A stretch of DNA of 52,380 nt, taken from Endotrypanum monterogeii. Taxonomy: Eukaryota; Euglenozoa; Kinetoplastea; Trypanosomatida; Trypanosomatidae. The stretch is from the NCBI GenBank assembly GCA_000333855.2, contig CM007316.1, positions 754,385-806,764 on the forward strand. The letters run 5' to 3'. Positions 1 to 9,526 of this stretch are shown here, one piece after another (positions within the stretch are counted from its first letter, which is position 1; each line of letters begins with the position of its first letter). Position numbers and translations under genes: made by a program. Below the pieces are notes generated by a model, which saw only the letters and a list, made by a program, of their open reading frames with translations, was not told where the DNA came from and ran no database searches.

Positions 1-95
1 AATACGAGAGGAGGAAAAGGAAGAAGTACGTACCGTTACGTAAACGGTAAAGGAAAGGTAAAGGTAACGGAACGGACGACGAGTACACTACACTA

Positions 96-134
<39 letters not shown>

Positions 135-717
135 CGGAGGAGCACACACACACACAAAAAAGACTCGAGGAAAATAATAGATGATGGCTGTCACACTTTT
201 TTTTTACATGAGGGGTGAAGATATACCTTTGAGTCTACCTATAGTATTCAGCTCACTAATCCATCGGTGGAATTGTGGAGGGGGAAGTGAAGATCTTCAG
301 CAGGGTTAGTATACATATGCGCACAAAAACGCCACACCCACAAATACACACACGCAACGGAGGTGAAGGAAGGGACTACATCAGCCCGATAGAATTGGTA
401 AAGGGCGCCAATATGAATATACAACTCGAAAAAACAAACGCCACCGTTTTAAAATGCTCAAGACACAGATCCCATGGGCTCAGCGAGAGCCACAGGCGAA
501 AGCACCGACGCGCGTGCAGTCTAGCCAACTCCACGCAGGGTGAAAAGGGGGGGGGGGGCACATGCCGACAACTTTTCCTTCTTTACTTTTTTTTAAAATA
601 AAGAAGTGAAGACTCGTTAGAGATAACCGTCCCAGAAAGAGAGGCCGTCATACTTCCTGGCATATCCTGCTGCTCATCACCTTACCTGTTACCCGGCTCT
701 GTGAAATAAATCCTGTC
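1..717. other. Intergenic region downstream of the 496-aa gene; noisy contig end
   Basis: No gene is seen. Roughly the first 100 bases are made of stuttering ACGT/GTAC/GGTAAAGG-like words followed by a (TA)n run at 99-132. This texture matches the corrupted contig ends beside the N gap near 12.1 kb, so the start is probably low-quality sequence. The rest is the 3' side of the minus-strand gene that stops at 718. It contains a G run at about 548-558 and A-rich stretches, and would carry that gene's 3' UTR and polyadenylation site. Confidence 0.5.
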
Positions 718-2208
718 TTAATTCCTCTTTTTGGAAGCCCTCGACTTCTCGCCAGGCTTAGGAGTCAAGGCGAACGGGTCGCCCACGAAAACCTCAAAGC
801 TGGAGAACAAAACTCGCGACAGCGGCTTTCGAGCCAGCGGCACCTCCGTGTTGCGGTACGAGGGGGAAGCAATGCTCGAATCCTCCGGTGCTGAATCCGA
901 TTCGGTAGGCGCGCCGGGGCCGGACACAGAAGTATCCTTGATCTCCGATGTGATGGGTACCTCCAAAGGGCTCTCACTCTTCTCCGGCTCTACCTGCTCC
1001 TCTGGATGCACCGATCCCATCTCGCTTACGCGTGTGCAGACAACTTCCTCCACGTCGTCCTGCACCATCTCCTGGATGGTCGCTTCCGTCACAGGAGAGG
1101 CTGGAGAACTGTCCACAGACACGGCTGGCCCACTCTGAGAATTGTTGTCGCCATTTGCCCCAACTTCTGCCTCACCCGCTTCCTCTCTTTCATCTCTGTT
1201 ATCCAAGCATGCATCTGCACGTGCCATGGCAGGAATCCACGAGAGGCGCGACCGGATAGCTGCGGTACGCCTCGGCGCTTCCTCCAAATGAGCTGAGCAG
1301 AGCGCACGCAGACAAGGAAAAGAAGAGCTGACGTGCCACGCGAGCGCAGGGATGTGATAGAAAACAAGGCCAAAGTCCTCGCGACAGCACTGCGCTATAA
1401 GAGGATAGAGCGCGTTGCACTCCTCCTCCTCCAGCTCGTAGCGGTGGATGACCTCGTGATGGTTGAGCGAAAAGAGTTGAAGGTCGTACACCTCTTGCAG
1501 GTGGCGGAACATGGAGCGACGGGAATTCTCCTCCTCCTCAAGCAAAAGTCCACGCGCATGCGACTCCAACTCGTCGAAGGACTGGTCCTTTTTCTCTACC
1601 TGGGGGGCTGTGCTTCCATAGCGAGTGACGACAATATGACGGTAGTAACTCGCAGGCACTGCCCGAAAGAAGCGTTGTCTCAACAGAAGGAAGGCCTCGT
1701 CTTCCTCTCGCTGCAGCCGCTGCCGAGACAAATTTTCCCGTGTAGTTGCTTCTTGCATAAGGTTGAGGTAGAACCACACACGACCACACGCCTCCTCAAT
1801 GTGCTCGCGAAGACGGCGTTCGACGCAAAAGTGCCACTGGCGAATTTCCCGCTCTTCTTGACAGATTTTTGCGAATGCTGCGTGGGGAAATGCACGAGAC
1901 CGGTTGCCGGTGAAGGCGACCTGCCGTGGCGGCGCGGCCGGAAACCAGACGGCTCTCTGCTTCTGGTAAAGAGCTATCTCGAAGCGGTTCATGCGTGCCA
2001 TAGGACCCCTCCCGATGCTCTTTTTATCAGTTATCATCACTGCAGCGACGTGAAGGACATCTTGGAATTCTTCCTGGCACTTTTCTTCGAGCGCCTTACG
2101 CTCGCCGACCTCGCGCCGCTGCACGTCGAGCAACAACTCTCCATGAGTCGGGACAGCAGAGACGAGCTCCTGGTAGTGCTCCGCGAAGCTCTGAGTAACG
2201 AGCGCCAT
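718..2208 (-). CDS. Hypothetical charged helical protein, 496 aa
   Basis: I do not recognise a family. The first two thirds (about residues 1-330) are rich in Glu, Arg, Gln and Leu, with aromatic residues, and look like long helices, for example around the EERE, RRLREHIEEA and LQREEDEAFLL stretches. The last third is acidic and rich in Ser and Pro and is probably disordered, ending in a basic tail (KSRASKKRN). There is no signal peptide or membrane span. The ATG at 2206-2208 lies 32 nt downstream of a good polypyrimidine-AG splice acceptor (2241-2242), which supports the start. That the gene is real is supported by length, strand and composition. A long reading frame on the opposite strand (1333-2544) is its shadow. 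A structural or cytoskeletal role is possible but not shown. Confidence 0.8.
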   Translation of the reverse strand: MALVTQSFAEHYQELVSAVPTHGELLLDVQRREVGERKALEEKCQEEFQDVLHVAAVMITDKKSIGRGPMARMNRFEIALYQKQRAVWFPAAPPRQVAFTGNRSRAFPHAAFAKICQEEREIRQWHFCVERRLREHIEEACGRVWFYLNLMQEATTRENLSRQRLQREEDEAFLLLRQRFFRAVPASYYRHIVVTRYGSTAPQVEKKDQSFDELESHARGLLLEEEENSRRSMFRHLQEVYDLQLFSLNHHEVIHRYELEEEECNALYPLIAQCCREDFGLVFYHIPALAWHVSSSFPCLRALCSAHLEEAPRRTAAIRSRLSWIPAMARADACLDNRDEREEAGEAEVGANGDNNSQSGPAVSVDSSPASPVTEATIQEMVQDDVEEVVCTRVSEMGSVHPEEQVEPEKSESPLEVPITSEIKDTSVSGPGAPTESDSAPEDSSIASPSYRNTEVPLARKPLSRVLFSSFEVFVGDPFALTPKPGEKSRASKKRN

Positions 2209-2240
2209 ATTTCAAGAGATGTATGCACTCTTCCGGTTTT

Positions 2241-2290
2241 CTTGAGAGAAAAAACAAAAAAAAGGAATTTGAAAAAGAAAGATAAGGTAC
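2241..2290 (-). promoter_or_regulatory. Polypyrimidine tract and spliced-leader acceptor AG for the 496-aa gene
   Basis: On the sense strand a T-rich tract (2290 down to 2243) ends in CTCTCAAG, with the AG at 2242-2241. This gives a predicted 5' UTR of 32 nt before the ATG at 2208. This is the usual layout of trypanosomatid trans-splice sites. The exact AG is inferred. Confidence 0.55.
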
Positions 2291-2300
2291 AAAAGGGTAA

Positions 2301-2332
<32 letters not shown>

Positions 2333-3828
2333 GCCCTGATGGAGAAATTGAAAAAAAAATCAGAGAAAACCTTTTTTCTGAAGAGAATCTTTGGCGAGGG
2401 GCAAAGCTTCGAGGTATGCACGCAAGTCTCCCAGCTACACGTACAACGAGATACCGCAAGACAAAAATAAGTGAGTCGAAGGAAACTCAAGATGAAAATA
2501 AGCCGATGGTAATACACCTACAAATCGATAGGTGCCGCCAATAACCTTCCCTCTTTATAAACCAATATACATATATGTATGTGCCTGCGGCTAGGGTATC
2601 AATGTGTGTGTGTGTGTATGTTTCTGCTTGTCTGTACGGGAAAAAGCGAGAGATATGTGGGCACAAATATGACTTTGGAAAAGCTGTCTGGTTGCTCAGC
2701 GTGTTCGAGTGAGTTCAAGTCGCTGACCAGTGGAGGAGCTAAATATTTGAGCCAAAGGGAAGAAAAGAGGGGGTAAGGGGTACTATTTTTTTTTTTTGAG
2801 AGTGATGAAGAGAAAGGCATGTCACCTGTGCCCGGGTAGGAGGTAGGAAACAGAAAACCAAGACACCCATTGAAGACGATCTGACACGCCTGCAAAGGCT
2901 GTGACTCAGACATATCTGCCGCTGATTACTTTGCCCTCACCGCGAGACAGCATATATAGATTAACAAACCGACTCTCTCGCGCGTACACCTATACGTAAA
3001 AAGAGAGAGAATACGTGTCTGTGTGTGTGTCTCGCTTTATAGAAGAATGTGTTGGCTTCATAAGTTTGACAGGGAGAAAAAGAGATTGAATATTTTAGCT
3101 TGGGGAAAAAAAAAGCAAAGTCTCGAAAAAAAAAATTTATTGATATAATCAAGTATGTCATACACACATTGTAAGGTGCTATCGGCGATGTACCAGACGT
3201 GCTGGGGATCGCGCGATAGATGAAAGGAAACGGAAGATCTCGACGCGCATTCCATCGCAGCGGGACGGCCCTTGACCACCGCTGAACAGCTTTCCTGAGC
3301 ACGTGAGCTCGTCCTTCCCTATCCATCCTGTCTCACGGAGCGGTTCAGAGGGGTGCTGCTTTTCTGGCGCGGGGGAGTTGGCCTCCAGACCAACGCCCGA
3401 GTGCAAAAAAAAAAAACACGCTACTCTGATTCCGTCCCACCCCAAGACGACATTAGCAAAAAAAAAAAGTCATAACAGAAGAAAACGGAACGAAAGCACA
3501 TGACCGCAGGGCAGAGACTACTGAGGGTCGGCCAAGAAAACATAAGCATTGGAAAATGCCCCACCCCTCCTTTCCCCTCCACTCCCCCCTCCCCCCCATG
3601 TTAGGGGGGGGGAGGGAGACTAGGAGGGGTTTGACGCTTGACAGTGAGCAATGTATGTACGCAGGAAGAGAACCATTACGTAAGGGAATCGCTCTGTGGA
3701 TATCACTAGGGCCTTGGTTTCATGGAAAATAGCTAGTGGAATAATAATAATAAAATTGAAGAAAGATGGGCAAAAAGAAGCAGAAAAGAAACAGAGCACC
3801 GACACAAAGGGGGAGAAGGGAAAAAAGT

Positions 3829-3860
3829 AGGGGGCGGGGGCGGGGGGGGGGGAAGCAGGG
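3829..3860 (+). repeat. G-rich block with G-quadruplex potential
   Basis: The plus strand carries successive G runs of 5, 5 and 11 bases separated by single C, followed by a further G triplet. The sense strand of the transcription unit is C-rich here. This is an intergenic low-complexity sequence. Confidence 0.5.
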
Positions 3861-5063
3861 AAGGTGGCGAGACGCTAGGTAGTACACTACTCACTGTTTG
3901 TACCTTCCGCTTTTTCGTTGCATCCACGCAAAGAAGAAGCAGTCCACGAAGCTTCAACCTTTCGCAACACAAAAAAAAAATAAAGCGACTTTTTACAACA
4001 ATGTATGCGTCAAAGCGCTCTCAAACAGCAACCCACACCCCATGACACCACCTCAAAAAACAATAATAAGAAAAAAACTTTTTGCGTGTTCGTCGTCTGC
4101 CTTCCTCTTTTTTTTTTTTACGATCCACTCATCCTCCATTTGCTTTCTCTCTCACAGTACGTACGTATCTTACTCAGCGATAAAGTGCCACTGCGAATCA
4201 TAGCGCCACCACAAAAGCCCCACCATTTTTTTTTTCCACGAAGACATGGTCATAATAATAATAAAACATGCTCTGTTTGCTTTGCTGTTGATCGCGACGC
4301 GTCATGGTGTCTATCCAGCAATACCACGCCCAAAAACCTCAAGCACACCTAGACTGAACCGTCTGGCTCACTGGTCACAGACCTATCGCATGCTACAGAG
4401 TAGCGGCAGACAAGCTTTGTAGGCATGAAGACTTCCCCGTCACCCGCTGGACGCCTCTGGCGAATTTCTCCCTTTTCATTCACCTCACAGGACACATACA
4501 ACCCACCTCGCCATATCCTCCCATTACGACCTGGTGCAGTCCTCGGGGGAAGCTCGCACCACCCACCCTCACACGCACGCACACCACGACCTCCTCCCCC
4601 ACCCATCCCAGACGGCGAAGACAGGTAAGGGTAGGGCAGGGCAGGGATAGTTGAGGGGCCCATAAACGCGTCGCTCGTCAGACAGAGGGCAGAAAACTCC
4701 AAAACGTAGAATTGTTCTCCGAGGACGCACATCATCCAAGACGTGAGATGCCAAGGCTCATAAAATTGGATTGCTCAGATCTCTTAGCGCGGAGGGTTTA
4801 TTGGACTTCGTCAGCATCACCGATTGCCTGGCGTTGGGAAGAAAAAGACGGAAAAAGACAATATATATCCCTCCTGGTACACCCGTCGGCTGAAGAATAA
4901 AACATTGCACTCCACAGCGACGTGTCCCCTTTCAATCGAAGTGATAGAGCAGCGATAGTCAGCCCACGTGAAGGTGTCAAGACGCGACCACCAGGTACTG
5001 GAGGAGGGCATCCACCCCCAAACCCGAGGTTTAATGATGGACCGTCAACCCATACGGAAGGAC

Positions 5064-6884
5064 CTACACTCCTCCTCCCTTTACTGCGCCTCGCATCGAC
5101 GACGGCAAAATGAGCTCCGACAAGCGGAAATCATGATGATCTAAACTTGGCACCTTCACATTCCAGTCAGCAGCGCGGAGCAACTTGACAAATTCTTCCC
5201 CACGCATGCGCCACAACTCTTGCTCGTCATGACACGAGCGAAGAAAGCGGTGCAGCTCAGCCTCCGTGTCAGCGTGCTGCAACACAGCCGTGTACATGAT
5301 GAGGTAAGCAGTGATCAGCTGCTGTGCAGAGCACTTTTGTTGTACTAGAAGCACCAGGCGCCGACCGTGGAATCTCTCCCGCATGTCAGAAATCTCTTTC
5401 GAGGAGCTGTCCCTTCCACTGCACCGGAACAAGTCCAGCAATGCAGAACACTCATAGCGTTTCCAGCGCTCGCGCAGCGACAGAGGCTGGGAAGATAGCT
5501 TCCACATTCCAAGCATGAACGCATGGTCCTGGCTCACGTAAAAGACATCACGTTCTAATGAGTCGGAACGAATGAACAACTTGTGTAGCGGTGGGCTCAC
5601 GTACACGAGCTGCACAGCCGCGTCCAAGGTGATACCAGCTTTCTTGAGTGCCGCTATTGGGGACATGCGCACACCGAACAAGTCGGATACCTCCTTCGGA
5701 GTCATAATGCGACGGTTCTTCATGATGAAGGTGTAGAGAAGCAGACTCATGTTATCAAAATTCAACAAGCGAAACGTGATTGGCACCATTGACATCGAAG
5801 ACAGAAACAAATTGACCACACAGCACATGGCGACAGTGATCAGCTGAACTGTGAAACTCGCAATATACGTGCAGTAAAAAATACCGAGTGCCGTTGCGGC
5901 GGTGTAGGATATCAAAGTGAAGGAGTTCATCTTCTTCGTCAGCTCGGCGAGGTTGTTGCTGATAGCGAAGTGCTGAAGGGCAGAAGCGCGTGCCACAAAA
6001 TACATGAGTGTCGCAGACTGCTTCAGAGTTGACGTGACTAGAGTCGCAGCGAGCAGGTGGTTGGGGAAGGCGGACGGAATCAGCATGTCCGATACCACAG
6101 TGACGTTGCTCATGAGAATACTCACAACAAACCAAAACTTTGGCCGGTTCTCGTAGGAGACGACTCGGTTGGCCATGTAGGCCGCGAACAATGCAGGGAT
6201 GAGATCCTTCATCATCCACAGCTGCGGTGAGGAGCCGAGAAAAAATCCGCCCAGGAGAGATTGATACCCAATCGATGAGGCGAAGTTGGACACAAATGCG
6301 CTCGCCAGAGACAAACAGAAGAACCGCTGAAATCCGGCAGCCGTCGTTTCAGGAAATCCCCTCGGCATGCCGTACAGCAGAACCCGCCTCACCGCCGCTT
6401 TATCGCGATGTCGTACTGACGGGACGCTCACACTTTCCGTGCCAGGAACGACGTCCCACTGGTACTCCGTGTTGCCCTGCACGAAACTCGTCACAAGAAC
6501 TTCCTTGTTTTTGTTTTCGGTTGCCGTCTTCAGACTACCTGAGGTGCCCACTCGACTCGAGCAGGATGGTGACAATGGGGACATGACTGAAATCGCCCAG
6601 CTCGACCTCGACTCAGCAATCGGGAGACCAATATCAGCTTTACACTCCCTAGTGATGCTGTCATCCGCTTTCACCTTGGGAGAGGTAGCGATCATGCGCG
6701 CAGGTACGCACGTGGCCACCGCTCCTACATCAGTCTTCCCAAGGAGTGTGCTCGATCTCCGCAGCAGCAAAAACCTCATCTCTTTACTGGGCAACGCCTT
6801 TGATCTCCGATAGCGAACATCGATGTCGACACATCGTTGAAGTGGTGCTCGGACGCGTGTGCTCACATGCCAGAGTCGTGTCAT
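5064..6884 (-). CDS. RUS/DUF647-family membrane protein, 606 aa
   Basis: The protein matches the root-UVB-sensitive (RUS, DUF647) family, named from plant proteins linked to vitamin B6 status and auxin transport; the molecular function is not settled. The family core runs from about residue 160 to 390. It begins with a short Gly-Pro-rich entry (YGMPRGFPETTAAGF). It contains the family's central membrane block around residues 190-300 and the characteristic NNLAEL segment, where the family usually has DNLAE, followed by a hydrophobic pair of helices. The C-terminal third resembles the soluble RUS tail. The first 60 residues are rich in Arg and Ser with few acidic residues, resembling a mitochondrial presequence, which would suggest an organellar membrane. 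The start is the first ATG of the frame. Only one RUS gene is seen here, whereas plants have several. Confidence 0.8.
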   Translation of the reverse strand: MTRLWHVSTRVRAPLQRCVDIDVRYRRSKALPSKEMRFLLLRRSSTLLGKTDVGAVATCVPARMIATSPKVKADDSITRECKADIGLPIAESRSSWAISVMSPLSPSCSSRVGTSGSLKTATENKNKEVLVTSFVQGNTEYQWDVVPGTESVSVPSVRHRDKAAVRRVLLYGMPRGFPETTAAGFQRFFCLSLASAFVSNFASSIGYQSLLGGFFLGSSPQLWMMKDLIPALFAAYMANRVVSYENRPKFWFVVSILMSNVTVVSDMLIPSAFPNHLLAATLVTSTLKQSATLMYFVARASALQHFAISNNLAELTKKMNSFTLISYTAATALGIFYCTYIASFTVQLITVAMCCVVNLFLSSMSMVPITFRLLNFDNMSLLLYTFIMKNRRIMTPKEVSDLFGVRMSPIAALKKAGITLDAAVQLVYVSPPLHKLFIRSDSLERDVFYVSQDHAFMLGMWKLSSQPLSLRERWKRYECSALLDLFRCSGRDSSSKEISDMRERFHGRRLVLLVQQKCSAQQLITAYLIMYTAVLQHADTEAELHRFLRSCHDEQELWRMRGEEFVKLLRAADWNVKVPSLDHHDFRLSELILPSSMRGAVKGGGV

Positions 6885-7701
6885 GAATACCTGTGTCTTT
6901 CTACCAATAGAAAACTACCTTCACTGTGCAGCACCGTCTTTTGCACCTTTTTCGTGGAAACGCGCGATGCACGCAGCAGGGAAATAACAGAAATTATGAT
7001 ACTAATAACAGAGCGAAACGCCCTTTAAGATATCACTGAACCCATGAAAGTTAATGACTCGATAGTGGCAAGATGTAAGCGAACCGAGAGGATAGAATAC
7101 ATCCAGCGCCGGCAAAAAAAGAAAGGCAGACAACGTGTCTGCCTGACGACTATGAGGTGTGAACAGCTGAGGGCTGCAAGGAGAAGCACAGACACAGTAG
7201 GATACAGGAAAGGGCTACAGCTTCACTAAGATGATCAGCATAGCAGGTGTAAGACACACACGCATTCAGAAGCTCCTCGACGACTTCACTGCGCCTGGTA
7301 GGGAATAGATCGACCAAACGACATGCATACGTAGGTGCGAATTGGAGAAGCAGGCAACGTAGGTTCCCTCGTCTCTGGTTAGCACCGAAGAGGGGAATGG
7401 GAGGGGAGGCGCGGCATGAGGGGAGCACGATGCCGATGGTGATGGCTGGCTTTTCAATGCTTCGAGGACGAACACGATATCTCGGGTACAGGCAAAAGGC
7501 AAACAAGAGGAGGGTAAACACAGCTCAAAACATCACAAAAGATTTAGCGCATGCGCCGTGACACGAGCCACAAGCCCACACCCAGACAGCGTCTTTTGTA
7601 CATACCAGCAATTTTATTCATCGTTTTTCATGCAAGATCGACAGTTTGGTGGGTATAGGCAAATATGGTCAGGCAGACTCCCCCCTAACAGACTCACACG
7701 C

Positions 7702-7703
<2 letters not shown>

Positions 7704-7735
<32 letters not shown>
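7704..7735. repeat. (AT)n microsatellite
   Basis: About 16 uninterrupted AT units in the intergenic region between the RUS-family gene and the 784-aa gene. Confidence 0.9.
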
Positions 7736-7737
<2 letters not shown>

Positions 7738-8354
7738 TGTGGCTCTCATTCCAATACTTTCCTCTGGCGATACTTGATACCCCAGGACGTTATCGTAGTC
7801 CGAATCAGTAGAGCGCTGCTTGCACTTCTTAGTCTACGCCAAACAAATCGACAACTAGGAATCATAGAAACATATCTTGGCCAGAAACAAAGTAGCAAAC
7901 TCGGACGCGCCCACAGACACACACGCATACACACGCAAACACAAACACAAACACAAGAGGAGAAGTTTTAAAAAGACTTTCGTAATAATGAGTCAGTGCA
8001 TCAGCTCTTTTACATGGTTCCTCTTCTGAGTTATTACTATGAACATCAGATCTCCTTCAAAGGAGTGGAAAGCACATAAGACTCTTTTGGAGAATAAAAA
8101 AAAAAAAGACATCATGAACTAATGGACACGAGCACGCGCATGTTGATAATTGAAAAATTGAAAAAGGAAGGGGACTACGGCGAGCAAAAAGATACACATG
8201 CCCCCGTCCCACCCTTCTCTCGACTGATCCCAACAACAAAAGTAGCAGCAGCAACCACAACAAACCAATCAGAGAAGTATCAGTGACAAGAAATCAGCTC
8301 TTGGTCTACAGGGTCTCTAATGTAAGCATCACTCCTCAAGGACCAACGAAAAAA

Positions 8355-8359
<5 letters not shown>

Positions 8360-8393
<34 letters not shown>
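8360..8393. repeat. (AT)n microsatellite
   Basis: About 16 to 17 AT units preceded by a run of nine A on the plus strand. Confidence 0.9.
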
Positions 8394-8396
<3 letters not shown>

Positions 8397-8927
8397 AAGC
8401 ACGATCTGAGTGCAGCTGCACGAGGATTCATCTATGAGAGGGACACCGAGCTCCGGGGGTGCCAGTCCCTGAGGTTAACGCGCTCTTAACCTTTACAGCA
8501 ACGATCAAATCCTTCAGACCAATCGGTTGACTTCATGACAACCAACACTGCCTTCCCTCGAGCAGATCGCACCATCCGAAAACTATCTCCCTTCGAATCG
8601 CTGATCTGGACATATGCGAAGATTGCGGTCAAGCACACAAAATAGCCCTCCTCCTCCCCCACCCCCCTGTACCAATCATTACAAGACAGAGGTAGGAAAT
8701 AAAACAACATTACAGCGAAAGCAGTGAAGACGTAAGGGAAAAAAAAAGGGGGAGCATACATAAGGGGTGGGCTAGAGAGGAAGACACCGTCTCCCTACCT
8801 CCTATCCCCTACCCACCGACCTTCCATGACTCCTTTCGTTACCCCCTTTTTTGTTGTTTTTGTTGTTGAAGAGGTTGGTTTAACGCACAAAATCAACGCG
8901 ATTGCACCGAGCGATGAACCACGTTGT

Positions 8928-8965
8928 GGGGGAGAGGGGGGAGGAGGGGGGGAGGGGGGGGGGAG
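8928..8965 (+). repeat. G-rich block with strong G-quadruplex potential
   Basis: The plus strand has consecutive runs of 5, 6, 7 and 10 G separated by single-base or 2-base A/GA spacers. The sense strand is therefore a C/T tract. It is intergenic. Confidence 0.6.
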
Positions 8966-9526
8966 AAGCTTTAGTAAAAAAAAAAAACGAGGAACTCTAT
9001 TGTCTTTGTTTTGTCGAGTGTTAGTTCCCTTTTGGTTTCCACATTACCGGAAGAAACCCATAGAAGGGTCAGGAAAACAAGGGGAGGGTGAAACAGAGGA
9101 AGGAAAAGCGCTGAGCAGCAGCACCCTGAGAAAACAACGGAGGTCCAAGAAATCAGGATTAGGGATGCACACATCGCCGGTTTTTAGAATCTCTCAAAAA
9201 AAAAAAGCGAAAAGAGCTGTGGTCACCACCTCCAGGCAGTAGAGTGAAGATAGAACCACTGGGTAGGGGAGAAAGAGGGGACGCATCTTCCTTAGCGCTC
9301 TCCGCCATGTGTGACGTGAATGCAAGAAAAAAAAAATTGAACAGGGAGAAAAAGTGCACCAAATGAGAAAGTCGGCCTTGTTCTTGCGATCTGGCCGTTG
9401 TGTAAATAGAGCAAGCTCTTCACAGGGTTATGTGGTCCACTACAAGTATAGAGACCTACATAAGGCATCGCCCAGGGATTCCCTTCTGATCCCCACTGGT
9501 ACCTCGGCAGGAGATTAGGACTCACC

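Larger units (their letters stand above)
2209..5063. other. Intergenic region, 2.9 kb, no gene recognised
   Basis: It holds a (GT)n(AT)n array at 2301-2332, many A runs on the plus strand (T runs on the sense strand), C and G runs near 3560-3620 and a G-rich block at 3829-3860. Small open frames in it have low-complexity translations and no family likeness. It would contain the 3' UTR of the RUS-family gene (stop at 5064) and the 5' region of the 496-aa gene. Confidence 0.5.
6885..9526. other. Intergenic region, 2.6 kb, no gene recognised
   Basis: It contains (AT)n arrays at 7704-7735 and 8360-8393, a CACA-rich block near 7917-7956, a dense G-rich block at 8928-8965 and several A runs. A T-rich sense tract at about 7110-7127 could serve trans-splicing of the RUS-family gene. 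The open frames present are short and pyrimidine-biased in translation (Phe, Ser, Pro, Leu rich), typical of untranslated sequence. Confidence 0.5.

Noticed and set aside
1333..2544. 403-codon plus-strand frame opposite the 496-aa gene
   Set aside because: It is antisense to a well-formed minus-strand gene, has repeat-derived residues (GT/AT array gives CVCVCIYIYI) and no family likeness.
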